This document shows positions 33,051 through 41,639 of a stretch of DNA of 64,000 bases, one piece after another. Both the position numbers and the translations under genes were made by a program. Each line of letters begins with the position of its first letter. Positions within the stretch are counted from its first letter, which is position 1. The stretch comes from SZUA-35 sp964351995. GTDB taxonomy: Bacteria > Actinomycetota > Acidimicrobiia > Acidimicrobiales > SZUA-35. A model generated the notes under the pieces. It was not told where the DNA came from. It ran no database searches and saw nothing but the letters and a program-made list of their open reading frames with translations. The DNA lies in contig CAYGQE010000025.1 of NCBI GenBank assembly GCA_964351995.1, positions 1-64,000 of the forward strand, given 5' to 3'.

Positions 33051-33452
33051 GTGTCCGGCACCAAGCTCTCGACGTTTCCCATCCACCTCGGCCTCGGTGC
33101 CACGGCCGAGGTGGAGCCTGCGTTCACCGGCGAGATGGAGTGGTACGGCGGCTACGGCGCACGCCACGCCAGCGACGGTGCTGAAGGCCGCCTCGTCACG
33201 ATGCACAGCTTCACCGAGTCCTGGGATGTGTGGGAGATGCACCCCGTTGGGGCGGAAGTCGTTCTCTGCGTGAGTGGATCGATCACCCTGGTGCAAGAGA
33301 TCGACGGCAGCGAAGCAGCGACAACGATCACGGCGGGCGAATACGCCATCAACCCGCCAGGAACTTGGCACACCGCTGATGTGGCCCCTGGTGAAAATCC
33401 AACCGTGCTGTTCATCACCGCGGGCGAAGGCACCGAACACCGTCCGCGCTGA
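33051..33452 (+). CDS. Cupin-domain protein
   Basis: 133 residues. A single cupin: EMHPVGAEVVLCVSGSITLVQEIDG (motif 1 lacks the usual His pair but keeps xxxG) and AGEYAINPPGTWHTADVA (motif 2 with His). Metal binding is therefore uncertain. GTG start 7 nt after the dehydrogenase stop, so probably co-transcribed; perhaps an accessory in thiol-adduct chemistry (inference). Confidence 0.75.
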   Translation: MSGTKLSTFPIHLGLGATAEVEPAFTGEMEWYGGYGARHASDGAEGRLVTMHSFTESWDVWEMHPVGAEVVLCVSGSITLVQEIDGSEAATTITAGEYAINPPGTWHTADVAPGENPTVLFITAGEGTEHRPR

Positions 33453-33504
33453 ACCGTTGTGGCAGTTCAAGAACTTGGGGTCCTGGAACAGCCCTCACAA
33501 CGGT
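33453..33504 (+). terminator. Stem-loop after the dehydrogenase-cupin operon
   Basis: A 9-bp inverted repeat (accgttgtg at 33453-33461, cacaacggt at 33496-33504) begins right after the cupin stop, with an inner gttc/gaac pair. A smaller 6-bp hairpin (ttcgcc gaa ggcgaa) follows at 33536-33550. Confidence 0.4.
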
Positions 33505-33616
33505 CGATGTTCTGAGCGAAGCGAAGCACTCGAGTTTCGCCGAAGGCGAATACTTGGTTCCTCGGCGACTGCTACGTTCACCGAGCACGAGCGCATGAGC
33601 GCCGACCAGAGATGGG

Positions 33617-34009
33617 GTGTCCGTGGACGCAGAACAAGTTCGGTCGATTTCGCTGTTCGAAGGGCTGACTGACGAAGAGCTCGAACGTTGTGCCGAAGTA
33701 CTCAGCGAGTGTGAGATGGTCGCCGGCAGCAGTCTTGCCAAACAAGACGACTTTGCCTACAAGTTCTTCATCGTGCTCGAGGGTGAGGTCGACGTGCACC
33801 GTGACTTCGACTTCGTTGCCCGCCTCGGCCCCGGGGAGTTCTTCGGCGAACGGGCACTGGTCAAGGAAGAAAAACGCAACGCCCGAGTGACTGCCCACAG
33901 CCGATGCCGGCTCGGCTGCATGATGGGTTGGGACTTCAAGGAAATGACCGAGCGTCTCCCCTTGGTTGCCGAACGAGTCAGTGCGGTGATCGATGCACGA
34001 GAAGCGTGA
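33617..34009 (+). CDS. Single-domain cyclic-nucleotide-binding protein
   Basis: 130 residues forming one cNMP-binding domain (RSISLFEGLTDEELERCAEV, FFIVLEGEVDVHRD, and the phosphate-binding cassette LGPGEFFGERALVKEEKRNARVTA with the Glu and Arg kept). No DNA-binding domain or membrane segment, so it may be a cAMP-responsive adaptor. GTG start; GATGGG precedes it by a few nt. Stands alone on the plus strand. Confidence 0.85.
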   Translation: MSVDAEQVRSISLFEGLTDEELERCAEVLSECEMVAGSSLAKQDDFAYKFFIVLEGEVDVHRDFDFVARLGPGEFFGERALVKEEKRNARVTAHSRCRLGCMMGWDFKEMTERLPLVAERVSAVIDAREA

Positions 34010-34045
34010 GCTCGACGTCGTCACGAGGCACCCTCCGGCTCTTCC

Positions 34046-35653
34046 CTACTGCGGAGATGACAGACCGCTGTCCGATGGTGTCCAGGTTCGTGCTCGGGAT
34101 GCTTTGTCTTGGTACACCGCGAGGTCTGCTGCGCCCATGAGGCTGGCCAGATCATTCTGACCGTCGACCAACACGAGACCGATGCTGAAACCCAGACCGA
34201 GACGCTCACCGTCGAAGTCGATCGAGTCTTCGCGAATCGCATCGAGCTCAGCCCCGAGCCAATCAGTATCGAGCGGTTCGACGGCGTGGACGGTCAGCAA
34301 GAACTCATCGCCGCCCAACCGGACCACCGTGGCCTCCAAACCCGAACCATCGCTCTCGAGCCGATCCACGACGTTCTGCAAGCGGGACGCAACTTCGACG
34401 AGGATGGCATCGCCGGCGGCATGCCCGTGGACGTCGTTGACCAGCTTGAAGAAGTCGAAGTCGATCATGACGACGGCGTGCTGCTTGAATCGAGGGTCCA
34501 TCGCCAGGTGACGGGTTCGCTCCTCGAGTTCGTGGCGATTGCCGATACCGGTCAGCGCGTCACGCGTTGCCAACTCGGCCCGATGCCTCGCTTCTCTGGC
34601 CCCTCGAGAGATGCTCGAGGCACCAAAGGCAAAGCCGAGGAGCGCCGAGAACGCTGATGCGGCGGCAGCAATCCGATAGAAGCCACGGTTCGACCGCTGC
34701 TCTGCGACTTCGACGGCACGTTCGAGCTCATCGTCGATGACGAGCTGATCGATCACATCAACGAGGCCAGGCTGCAGCTCATCGGCGGCCTGAACCATGT
34801 CAGCGAGTTCGAAAGGAGGCGAGGCGTCACCGGCTCGGAGCTCGCGCATCCATGCGTCGTATTCGACCACGTCGCTGGCTGCAATCAGAGCAGTGACGCC
34901 TTCGATCGCTGTCGGGAAGAATTCCCCAGCCTCGTCGAGCTCGATCCAGATCGAGTCGACCAGCGGGGCCGCAGCATCAGCTCCGAACCAGCCGCCTTCG
35001 CTGCGGACGACCTCGATGACTTCTTCGACGAAGATTTCCGCCTCTGGGTCGACAAGCCGCTCGTTGACCGAGACATCTGCGGCAATGCCCTCGATCAGAA
35101 CGTGTAGCGGCAACGTACTGACGAAACTCAGCTGGTGGATTGCTTGCCGCCGTGTCGTCACTACGTCGGAGGCCCCGCTGTATCGGGCGACGTCCTCGGC
35201 CACGACGAAGAGATCGCTCAGATCGGCCGCCGTCGGATCCTCGAGCGCTTGCACATCAAGATCATCGAGCAGCGCAGCGGCTTCGTCAGCACTGACGCCG
35301 GGGCCACCGGCCAACCTGGAGATCTCGAGCGTTGCCAACCGTGCAACGTCAGATGCAGCGGCCAATCGAGCGCTGCGGTCACCCTCGACGTCGACACCGT
35401 CGAGCATTCGCATGGCGACGACTTCGAGCGTTGCCAATTCGAGCGTTCGACGCGCCTCGAACAACTCACCTTCGGCAACGGACTCTGTCTCCTGTTGGTC
35501 GCTGACGCTGCCCTGCTGCGCCGTGCTGAGGAGCACGACCGAGACCGCGATCAAGACAAAGGACAAGACGATGGCGGCCCACCCCACGACAGAGCGGCCC
35601 GAGCGAGGAGCGACGGCCATGGGTTCAGCTTCGTCATCGGGAACCCACAACAT
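34046..35653 (-). CDS. Membrane-bound diguanylate cyclase (GGDEF)
   Basis: 535 residues. TM1 about 24-46 (GWAAIVLSFVLIAVSVVLLS), a large helical periplasmic domain (about 47-325, nitrate/stress-sensor-like but unrecognised), TM2 near residue 330-345 (AASAFSALLGFAFGA), and a C-terminal GGDEF domain (about 365-520) with an intact RLGGDEFLL active site, DFDFFKLVNDVHGH metal/substrate motif. No RxxD inhibitory site precedes GGDEF. No EAL domain. The product is c-di-GMP. The start is uncertain; Met12 at 35620 is an alternative. Confidence 0.9.
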   Translation of the reverse strand: MLWVPDDEAEPMAVAPRSGRSVVGWAAIVLSFVLIAVSVVLLSTAQQGSVSDQQETESVAEGELFEARRTLELATLEVVAMRMLDGVDVEGDRSARLAAASDVARLATLEISRLAGGPGVSADEAAALLDDLDVQALEDPTAADLSDLFVVAEDVARYSGASDVVTTRRQAIHQLSFVSTLPLHVLIEGIAADVSVNERLVDPEAEIFVEEVIEVVRSEGGWFGADAAAPLVDSIWIELDEAGEFFPTAIEGVTALIAASDVVEYDAWMRELRAGDASPPFELADMVQAADELQPGLVDVIDQLVIDDELERAVEVAEQRSNRGFYRIAAAASAFSALLGFAFGASSISRGAREARHRAELATRDALTGIGNRHELEERTRHLAMDPRFKQHAVVMIDFDFFKLVNDVHGHAAGDAILVEVASRLQNVVDRLESDGSGLEATVVRLGGDEFLLTVHAVEPLDTDWLGAELDAIREDSIDFDGERLGLGFSIGLVLVDGQNDLASLMGAADLAVYQDKASRARTWTPSDSGLSSPQ

Positions 35654-35755
35654 GAGAAGGTGATGACAAGTGTCTGACTTCGCACCTGCAGCGAACGGAT
35701 TGCATCAGCCCGGCCGAGTTGCTCGAGCCCGGTTGCGGGAGGGCCCAGCAGAAAC

Positions 35756-37417
35756 TCAGATCACGCGAACCGTGCCGTTCGCAGCGTCGACCTCGATCGT
35801 TGCGCCATCGGGAATCTGCGACGTTGCGCCAGCAACACCGACGACCCCTGGCACACCGAATTCCCGAGCAATCACCGCAGCATGGCAGAGCAGACCTCCC
35901 TGCTCCACGACCACGGCGCCTGCCATGGCCAGCACCGAGTTGATCGTCGGCACCGTGAAGGGCGCCACCAAGATGTCGTCGGGTTCGAAATGGCTGAGCG
36001 CATCGATCGCGTCGGTCACGACTCGGGCTCGGCCGGTGAAGGTCTCGGTGCCGATGCCGACCCCGAGCAGTTCTGCACGACCCGGTGGCGACTCGAGCAG
36101 ATCCATGACGGTGAGGGTCACATCCATCAAGCGGGCGAGCGGGCCCGGCAACACGTCGATCGACGGAAGTGATGGTTCAGGGCCCAGGACAGGCGGCGGT
36201 TCCAGCGTCAACCACTCGGCAGACACATCGGCTCGCCTCGCCGCTTCGTCGGGATCGACTCTGGACGACCGGTCCAGCTCGTCGACGATCTCGGCCAGGG
36301 TCAGCTCGAATACATGATGGTCGGCGTGCAGGGCACCGGATCGGTGGAATCGCTTCCCCGCCTCGAGCACGGCGCGGCGAACGATTCCCGCCGGCCATTG
36401 ATAGGTGATCGGACCGTTCTCATCACGCAAGCCATAGAGCGCCCGAGCATCAGAGACGACATGGTCGAACTCGGTCTGGTCCCTGACCGGCACCTGCTCC
36501 CGCAATCGCCTTGCCGCCTCATCGCCGACGGCCTTGGCGTCCTCGGAACGATCACCTTCGAGCGACGCGCTGTTGATTCCAGCGAGAATCGTGTCGGGCA
36601 ACTCGCCGAGCGTGGCGCCACGAATGTCATAGCCCTCGGTGAGGCGTGAGCCGTACTCGTCGATGAACGCCCGATAAGCGAGACGGGCCTCTTCCGGAGC
36701 GTGCTCGAGATCGGCAAGGGCCTGGAGATGGCCACCGGGGAGATTGCGACGGACCTTGGCCATCGCGTTCGCGGGCGCAGAGGTGGCATGGGAATAGCCA
36801 GACAGGGTCTGCATGACCTCGGTCATGTCGAGCCCCCACTCTCTGGCACGGACCAACAGCAATCCGATCGGGCTCAGGTCAGACACGTGAAGGCGGAAGT
36901 GCAACACCAGACCGTCGGTCATGTGCTCGACCGCAGTGTTGAGCTGACGGGTGAGCTCCCAGTCGTCGAGCTTGTGGAGGTCGACCGCGTCGAGGCGGCG
37001 GCTGGCGGCGATGAGCTCGGGTTTCCACTCAGACTCCCAGCGGTCGAGCTCATCGTTCCACGACCGATTCTCGAGGGTCGCAGCAGCCAACTCGGTGCGG
37101 TGGCGGAACTCAGGATGCAGCCGGGTCGCTGCCTTCAGCACGATGGCCGGGGGTTCCGGCAGGTTTCGGCCACCACCGACCAGCGGCACCAGGCGTCGGT
37201 AGAAGCGACCGTTGATGAAGCGAGCTTCCACGGTCCGGATCGGAGCACCGACCCGAGCCATGCCAGCGTCTATCCCCGCGTACATGGCGTGTTCCATCGC
37301 ATCGCGCACGATGCGAGAACAGTTCGCATCGAAGTGGGAGTAGTCGAGTTCCCAGCTGCCGGGCCCGGGTGCTTCGAATGGGACGGTGTGGGTGTGGCGA
37401 TCCAAGGTGATCTTCAT
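35756..37417 (-). CDS. PEP-utilizing-enzyme-like protein lacking an ATP-grasp domain
   Basis: 553 residues from ATG 37417 (AGAGGAA upstream). The C-terminal ~90 residues are a PEP-mobile swivelling domain with the phospho-carrier His in VVEQGGLLCHAAVIAREFGVPGVVGV. The preceding ~440 helical residues resemble the middle region of rifampin phosphotransferase/PEP synthase-like proteins. The N-terminal ATP-grasp (ATP/substrate) domain is missing, so a complete phosphotransfer would need a partner. Downstream of a GH3 glycosidase gene with a 57-bp gap. Confidence 0.75.
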   Translation of the reverse strand: MKITLDRHTHTVPFEAPGPGSWELDYSHFDANCSRIVRDAMEHAMYAGIDAGMARVGAPIRTVEARFINGRFYRRLVPLVGGGRNLPEPPAIVLKAATRLHPEFRHRTELAAATLENRSWNDELDRWESEWKPELIAASRRLDAVDLHKLDDWELTRQLNTAVEHMTDGLVLHFRLHVSDLSPIGLLLVRAREWGLDMTEVMQTLSGYSHATSAPANAMAKVRRNLPGGHLQALADLEHAPEEARLAYRAFIDEYGSRLTEGYDIRGATLGELPDTILAGINSASLEGDRSEDAKAVGDEAARRLREQVPVRDQTEFDHVVSDARALYGLRDENGPITYQWPAGIVRRAVLEAGKRFHRSGALHADHHVFELTLAEIVDELDRSSRVDPDEAARRADVSAEWLTLEPPPVLGPEPSLPSIDVLPGPLARLMDVTLTVMDLLESPPGRAELLGVGIGTETFTGRARVVTDAIDALSHFEPDDILVAPFTVPTINSVLAMAGAVVVEQGGLLCHAAVIAREFGVPGVVGVAGATSQIPDGATIEVDAANGTVRVI

Positions 37418-37474
37418 GGGGTTCCTCTGGTCGGGTGCCATGGTCTCACACGGACATGCGAGCAGCCGGCGGTG

Positions 37475-39664
37475 TCAGAGATTGACCTCGAACACCTGGG
37501 CCTGGGAATCAACGGCGGAGCGGGCGACGACGATCCGGTGCCGACCGGCGGCAGGGCGCCACGCATGCACGACGGGATCACGGTTCTCAAGCCGCTGAAC
37601 GTCTACCGGGATCTCGAAGCTGATCTCGGCGCCGGCACGCACCTCAATCCGGGCGAACCCGATCAGCCGCGGCGGCGCATCGGCGTCGGGGAGTTCGGCG
37701 TAGACCTGCACGACGTCAGCGCCCTCTCTGCTGCCGGTGTTCCTCACGGTCCCCCGCACGGTGATCGTTTCGTGTGCGACGTCGACGGCGACACCATCGA
37801 GCTCGAACGTCGTGTACGAGAGGCCGAACCCGAAGGGGAACATCGGAGCGGCGCCAACACGAGCCAGATGCCACCAGCCATGCCAGCGGTCGTAGGCGAA
37901 CGTGGTTGCGTCTCGATGAAACGGCGGGAGGTCACCCTCGTCGGCCGGGACGCTGAAAGGAAGACGACCCGAGGGATTCACCTCACCGAACAGCACATCG
38001 GCCAGGCCCGGCCCTGCTTCGGCACCGCCGTACCAAGCCTGAACAACGGCCGACACGTCGTTGACCCACTCTGACATGACGACGGCGCTACCGGCCTGGA
38101 TGACCACGACGGTGCGTGGGTTCGCTGCGGCCACGGCACGAATCAGCGCAACGTCGGTGTCCGGCAGCCTCAACGACGACCGATCGCCACCGGTGCTGAA
38201 ACCCTGCGGGCGCTCGCCGATTCGGTCTGGCCGAATCGTGGGAGGAAGCTTGGTCAGCGACTGCTGGAACCGCTCGACCACCTCGGGTTCGTCAGACTCG
38301 GGGAACATCGCTGGGAGCGACGGGTCGGTCGCTCCGATGTATTCGCCCTCGTCTTCGAACGTGTACCCAACCACGACGACAGCGACGTCGGCCTCGGCGG
38401 CGATCTTCGCGACCTGGTCCATGTCCTCGCCGCGGTCGTGACTGACCTCTGCTCCCGCTTGCCGCAGCCCCTCCAGCACCGTGTGGCACTCGAGATCCCA
38501 GACATCGCTCGAGCCACCGTCGCCCAGATTGATCGTGTCGGCGAGGCGCCCGAACACGGCGACCTTCGATGACGTGCCCATTGGCAAAAGAGGTTGGTCG
38601 TCCACCACCTCGTTGCGCAGCAGCACAACCGAACGCGCCGCCACTTCCCTGGCCAATGCTCGGTGGGCGGCTGAGCCGATGACGGCGGCGGGCGGAGCCT
38701 CCGCTGACAGCACGTTGTCGAACCGGAGCAGCGTCGACACCACACGCTCCACGGCAGCATCAACGTCACTCCACGATGCTTCACCACTCTCGAGCGCAGC
38801 GGCCAAGTGCTGGGCCCGAACCATGCGGTAGGGCATCTCGAGATCGAGACCGGCGGTGATCGACGTTGCCGCATCACGCAGACCAAAGATCCAGTCGCTG
38901 ATGACGAAGCCTTCGAAGCCCCACTCGCCTCGCAAGACATCACGGATCAACGCCGGGCTCTCGCCACACCACTCGCCGTTGATCGAGTTGTAGGCCGTCA
39001 TCACCGAGGCGACGCCTTCGTCGACGATGCGACGAAAGTGTGGGAGATAGATTTCGTGCAGCGCGATCTCGTCGACGTTGATGTCGACAGAGAAGCGAGC
39101 GTTCTCCATCGAGTTGCAGGCGAAATGCTTCACACACGCCATCACGTTGCGTTGCAGCCCTCGGGTGAGCGCCGCACCGAGTTCCCCGACGTGAAAGGGA
39201 TCCTCTCCGTAGGTCTCCTGCGCCCTGCCCCAGGCTGGATGGCGCAACACATTCACGCAGACCGCACCCGTGAGTGTTGCCCCCGAGGCTCGCAGCTCGG
39301 CTCCAATGGCTTCGCCGATGCGCTCTTCGAGGGCGGGGTCCCACGTCGCACCACGAGCCATGGTCACCGGGAAGCAGGTGGCGTTTCCGATCACTGCACC
39401 TCTGGGCCCGTCGGCGAACGCCACACCAGGCAGACCAAGGCGTTCCACCTGGGCGGCCACGAAGGGCGCCTTGTGATAGCCGTTCTGCGTCGTGAGGTAG
39501 CGCAGACCACCCCACGTCGGGGCATCGCCATCGAGGCACCAGAGTCGTTCGTCCGGAGACATCGTGGCCACGAGCTGACGGGCGGCGTCGGCGGGCGAGA
39601 CGCCAGCGGCAACTGCCGTGCGGGCCTCGTCGAAGTGAGTGATGGGCGGTCGTTGATCCGACAT
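37475..39664 (-). CDS. Glycoside hydrolase family 3 beta-glycosidase
   Basis: 729 residues without signal peptide, so probably cytoplasmic. GH3 N-terminal barrel: GLPGVAFADGPRGAV, KHFACNSMENARF (KHF motif) and the nucleophile Asp in GFVISDWIFGLRDA; C-terminal GH3_C sandwich and a fibronectin-III-like domain (about 650-729, VRNTGSREGADVVQVYAE). Likely hydrolyses beta-glucosides or xylosides brought in as oligosaccharides. No sugar transporter is adjacent. Confidence 0.93.
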   Translation of the reverse strand: MSDQRPPITHFDEARTAVAAGVSPADAARQLVATMSPDERLWCLDGDAPTWGGLRYLTTQNGYHKAPFVAAQVERLGLPGVAFADGPRGAVIGNATCFPVTMARGATWDPALEERIGEAIGAELRASGATLTGAVCVNVLRHPAWGRAQETYGEDPFHVGELGAALTRGLQRNVMACVKHFACNSMENARFSVDINVDEIALHEIYLPHFRRIVDEGVASVMTAYNSINGEWCGESPALIRDVLRGEWGFEGFVISDWIFGLRDAATSITAGLDLEMPYRMVRAQHLAAALESGEASWSDVDAAVERVVSTLLRFDNVLSAEAPPAAVIGSAAHRALAREVAARSVVLLRNEVVDDQPLLPMGTSSKVAVFGRLADTINLGDGGSSDVWDLECHTVLEGLRQAGAEVSHDRGEDMDQVAKIAAEADVAVVVVGYTFEDEGEYIGATDPSLPAMFPESDEPEVVERFQQSLTKLPPTIRPDRIGERPQGFSTGGDRSSLRLPDTDVALIRAVAAANPRTVVVIQAGSAVVMSEWVNDVSAVVQAWYGGAEAGPGLADVLFGEVNPSGRLPFSVPADEGDLPPFHRDATTFAYDRWHGWWHLARVGAAPMFPFGFGLSYTTFELDGVAVDVAHETITVRGTVRNTGSREGADVVQVYAELPDADAPPRLIGFARIEVRAGAEISFEIPVDVQRLENRDPVVHAWRPAAGRHRIVVARSAVDSQAQVFEVNL

Positions 39665-39745
39665 CTGGCGATCCTACGCGTGGCAGCCGAGCCGGTCAGA
39701 TGCCCGAACTCCTTGCTCCGGTTCCGGACCCGCCACCTCGGCGCC

Positions 39746-39751
39746 TACGAT
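39746..39751 (+). promoter_or_regulatory. Candidate -10 box for leaderless MBL hydrolase gene
   Basis: TACGAT lies exactly 6 nt before ATG 39758; no Shine-Dalgarno is present. Confidence 0.45.
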
Positions 39752-39757
39752 CGACCG

Positions 39758-40384
39758 ATGGCACGTCTCGATCGAGTGATCACATCCGGCATTTTCTCCT
39801 TGGACGGAGGCGACTACGAGGTCGACAACAACGTCTGGATCATTGGCGATGATCGAGAGGCCATCGTGATCGATGCCGCTCACGATCATCAGGCCATTCT
39901 CGAAGGACTCGGCGATCGCAAGCTGAAGGCCATCGTGTCGACCCACGGCCACAACGACCACATCAACGCCGCCGCCGACCTCGCCGACGAAACCGGAGCG
40001 CCGATCTACCTCCACCCCGATGACGCCATGCTCTGGGACGTCATGTACCCCGACCGCCGCGTCGACGACTCACTCGCCGACGGCCAGCTGATTCAGGTGG
40101 GCGGCGCAGAGCTCACCGTGTTGCACACCCCTGGCCACTCCCCCGGCGGCTGCTGCCTCCACCTTCCCGCCGATGGTCTGCTCTTCAGCGGTGACACGCT
40201 CTTCAACGGTGGCCCCGGGGCCACCGGACGCAGCTTCTCGAGTTACGAGGTCATCCTCGACTCGATCGAGCACAAGCTGTTCACGCTGCCCGAGCACACC
40301 CACGTCCACACCGGCCACGGTGATTCCACGGTCATCGGCACCGAAGCGGCCAACCTCGCCGAGTGGCGGGCCAAGCAAGACTGA
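39758..40384 (+). CDS. Metallo-beta-lactamase-fold hydrolase (glyoxalase II-like)
   Basis: 208 residues. Di-metal site: VSTHGHNDHINAA (HxHxDH), HTPGHSPGG (His), FSGDTLF (bridging Asp) and HTGHGDSTVIG (last His). Close in pattern to hydroxyacylglutathione-hydrolase-like YcbL proteins; in a mycothiol organism the thioester substrate may differ. The in-frame sequence upstream of 39758 is antisense to the GH3 gene and is excluded. Confidence 0.9.
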   Translation: MARLDRVITSGIFSLDGGDYEVDNNVWIIGDDREAIVIDAAHDHQAILEGLGDRKLKAIVSTHGHNDHINAAADLADETGAPIYLHPDDAMLWDVMYPDRRVDDSLADGQLIQVGGAELTVLHTPGHSPGGCCLHLPADGLLFSGDTLFNGGPGATGRSFSSYEVILDSIEHKLFTLPEHTHVHTGHGDSTVIGTEAANLAEWRAKQD

Positions 40385-40480
40385 ACCCCTCGGGGGGATC
40401 CTGCCGATTCCTTGCCAATTCGTTGTCAACCATCTGTCAGTCGAAATCGACAGTGGTGCAAACAATCGAAGGAATCGACC

Positions 40481-40828
40481 ATGTCCTCAACTCCCGAGTC
40501 CACCACTGAAACAACAGCGCCGCCGGTGCTCCCGATACCGCGCCGCTCGATGGCACTGATAGCGATGCTGGCCTTCGCCAGCCTGATGGCCGGAGGCGTG
40601 TTGCGTTTCGCCACGACCGCTGACATCGATCCTGACCCGATCCAACAGATCGCAGTGAGCATCGACGGCCTCCCCCTGATCGGCAACCTCATCGTTGACG
40701 CCGACGGAGGGGGCATCAATGTCCTCGACGTGGCCGAAACCGATGGGGCCGGCGGGTTCGAAGACGACGACAGCAACCACGGCGGTCACGACGGGCAACG
40801 CGATGGCCGCCGGGGCAATGACAATTGA
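40481..40828 (+). CDS. Small single-pass membrane protein, unknown
   Basis: 115 residues from ATG 40481 (GAAGGA 7 nt upstream). Pro/Thr-rich cytoplasmic start, one transmembrane helix about 27-45 (LIAMLAFASLMAGGVL), then a ~60-residue extracytoplasmic part ending in a His/Asp/Gly-rich tail (NHGGHDGQRDGRRGNDN). No family recognised; the tail might bind metal. Confidence 0.55.
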   Translation: MSSTPESTTETTAPPVLPIPRRSMALIAMLAFASLMAGGVLRFATTADIDPDPIQQIAVSIDGLPLIGNLIVDADGGGINVLDVAETDGAGGFEDDDSNHGGHDGQRDGRRGNDN

Positions 40829-40844
40829 TCGACGAGCGCTCCGG

Positions 40845-41639
40845 CTAGAGGATCTGTGAGAGGAACAGTCGAGTGCGCTCTTCTCGCGGGTTGGTGAAGA
40901 AGTGCTCGGGGGTGCCCACCTCGACGACTTGACCGTCGGCCATGAAAAGAACACGGTCTGCGACCTCGCGAGCGAAGCCCATCTCGTGGGTGACACAGAT
41001 CATGGTCATGCCCTCGGCAGCGAGATCTTTCATGGTGTCGAGCACCTCTTTGATCATCTCGGGATCAAGGGCCGAGGTGGGCTCATCAAAGAGCAGCACC
41101 TTGGGGTTCATCGCCAGCGAGCGAGCAATCGCCACACGCTGTTGCTGACCGCCGGACAGCTGACCCGGGAACTTGCGAGCCTGGTCGGGAATCTTCACCC
41201 GCTCGAGCAGCTCCATCGCCTTCGCCTCGGCCTCGGCCTTGGGGATCCGGCGGACTTGGCGGGGCGCCAGCGTGATGTTGTCGAGAATCGTCAGGTGCGG
41301 GAACAGGTTGAATGACTGGAAGACCATGCCGGTCTCGCGCCGAATCTCCTGGATGTTGCGAACGTCGTCAGACAGCTCGATGCCGTCGACCACGATGCGG
41401 CCACGATCGTGCTTCTCGAGACGGTTGATGCAGCGAATGAGCGTCGACTTGCCGGAACCGGATGGCCCGATGACCACCACCACCTCCTGCTGGCCAACGA
41501 GCATGTCAATGCCCTTGAGCGCTTGGAAGTCGCCAAAGAACTTGTCGACGCCGGAGACCTCGATCATGACCTCGCGATCACCGATGTTGGTGGCATCAGC
41601 ATCGACGCTGGCCGTTGCGGGACTGGTTTGATCTGTCAT
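40845..41639 (-). CDS. Polar amino-acid ABC transporter ATP-binding protein
   Basis: 264 residues. Walker A VVIGPSGSGKSTLIRCIN, Q-loop MVFQSFNLFPHLT, signature LSGGQQQRVAIARSLAM, Walker B VLLFDEPTSALD, H-loop VTHEMGFAREV. Closest to GlnQ/AapP of polar amino-acid importers. Its ATG overlaps the stop of the permease gene by 4 bp. Last gene of the aapJQMP-like operon. Confidence 0.95.
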   Translation of the reverse strand: MTDQTSPATASVDADATNIGDREVMIEVSGVDKFFGDFQALKGIDMLVGQQEVVVVIGPSGSGKSTLIRCINRLEKHDRGRIVVDGIELSDDVRNIQEIRRETGMVFQSFNLFPHLTILDNITLAPRQVRRIPKAEAEAKAMELLERVKIPDQARKFPGQLSGGQQQRVAIARSLAMNPKVLLFDEPTSALDPEMIKEVLDTMKDLAAEGMTMICVTHEMGFAREVADRVLFMADGQVVEVGTPEHFFTNPREERTRLFLSQIL

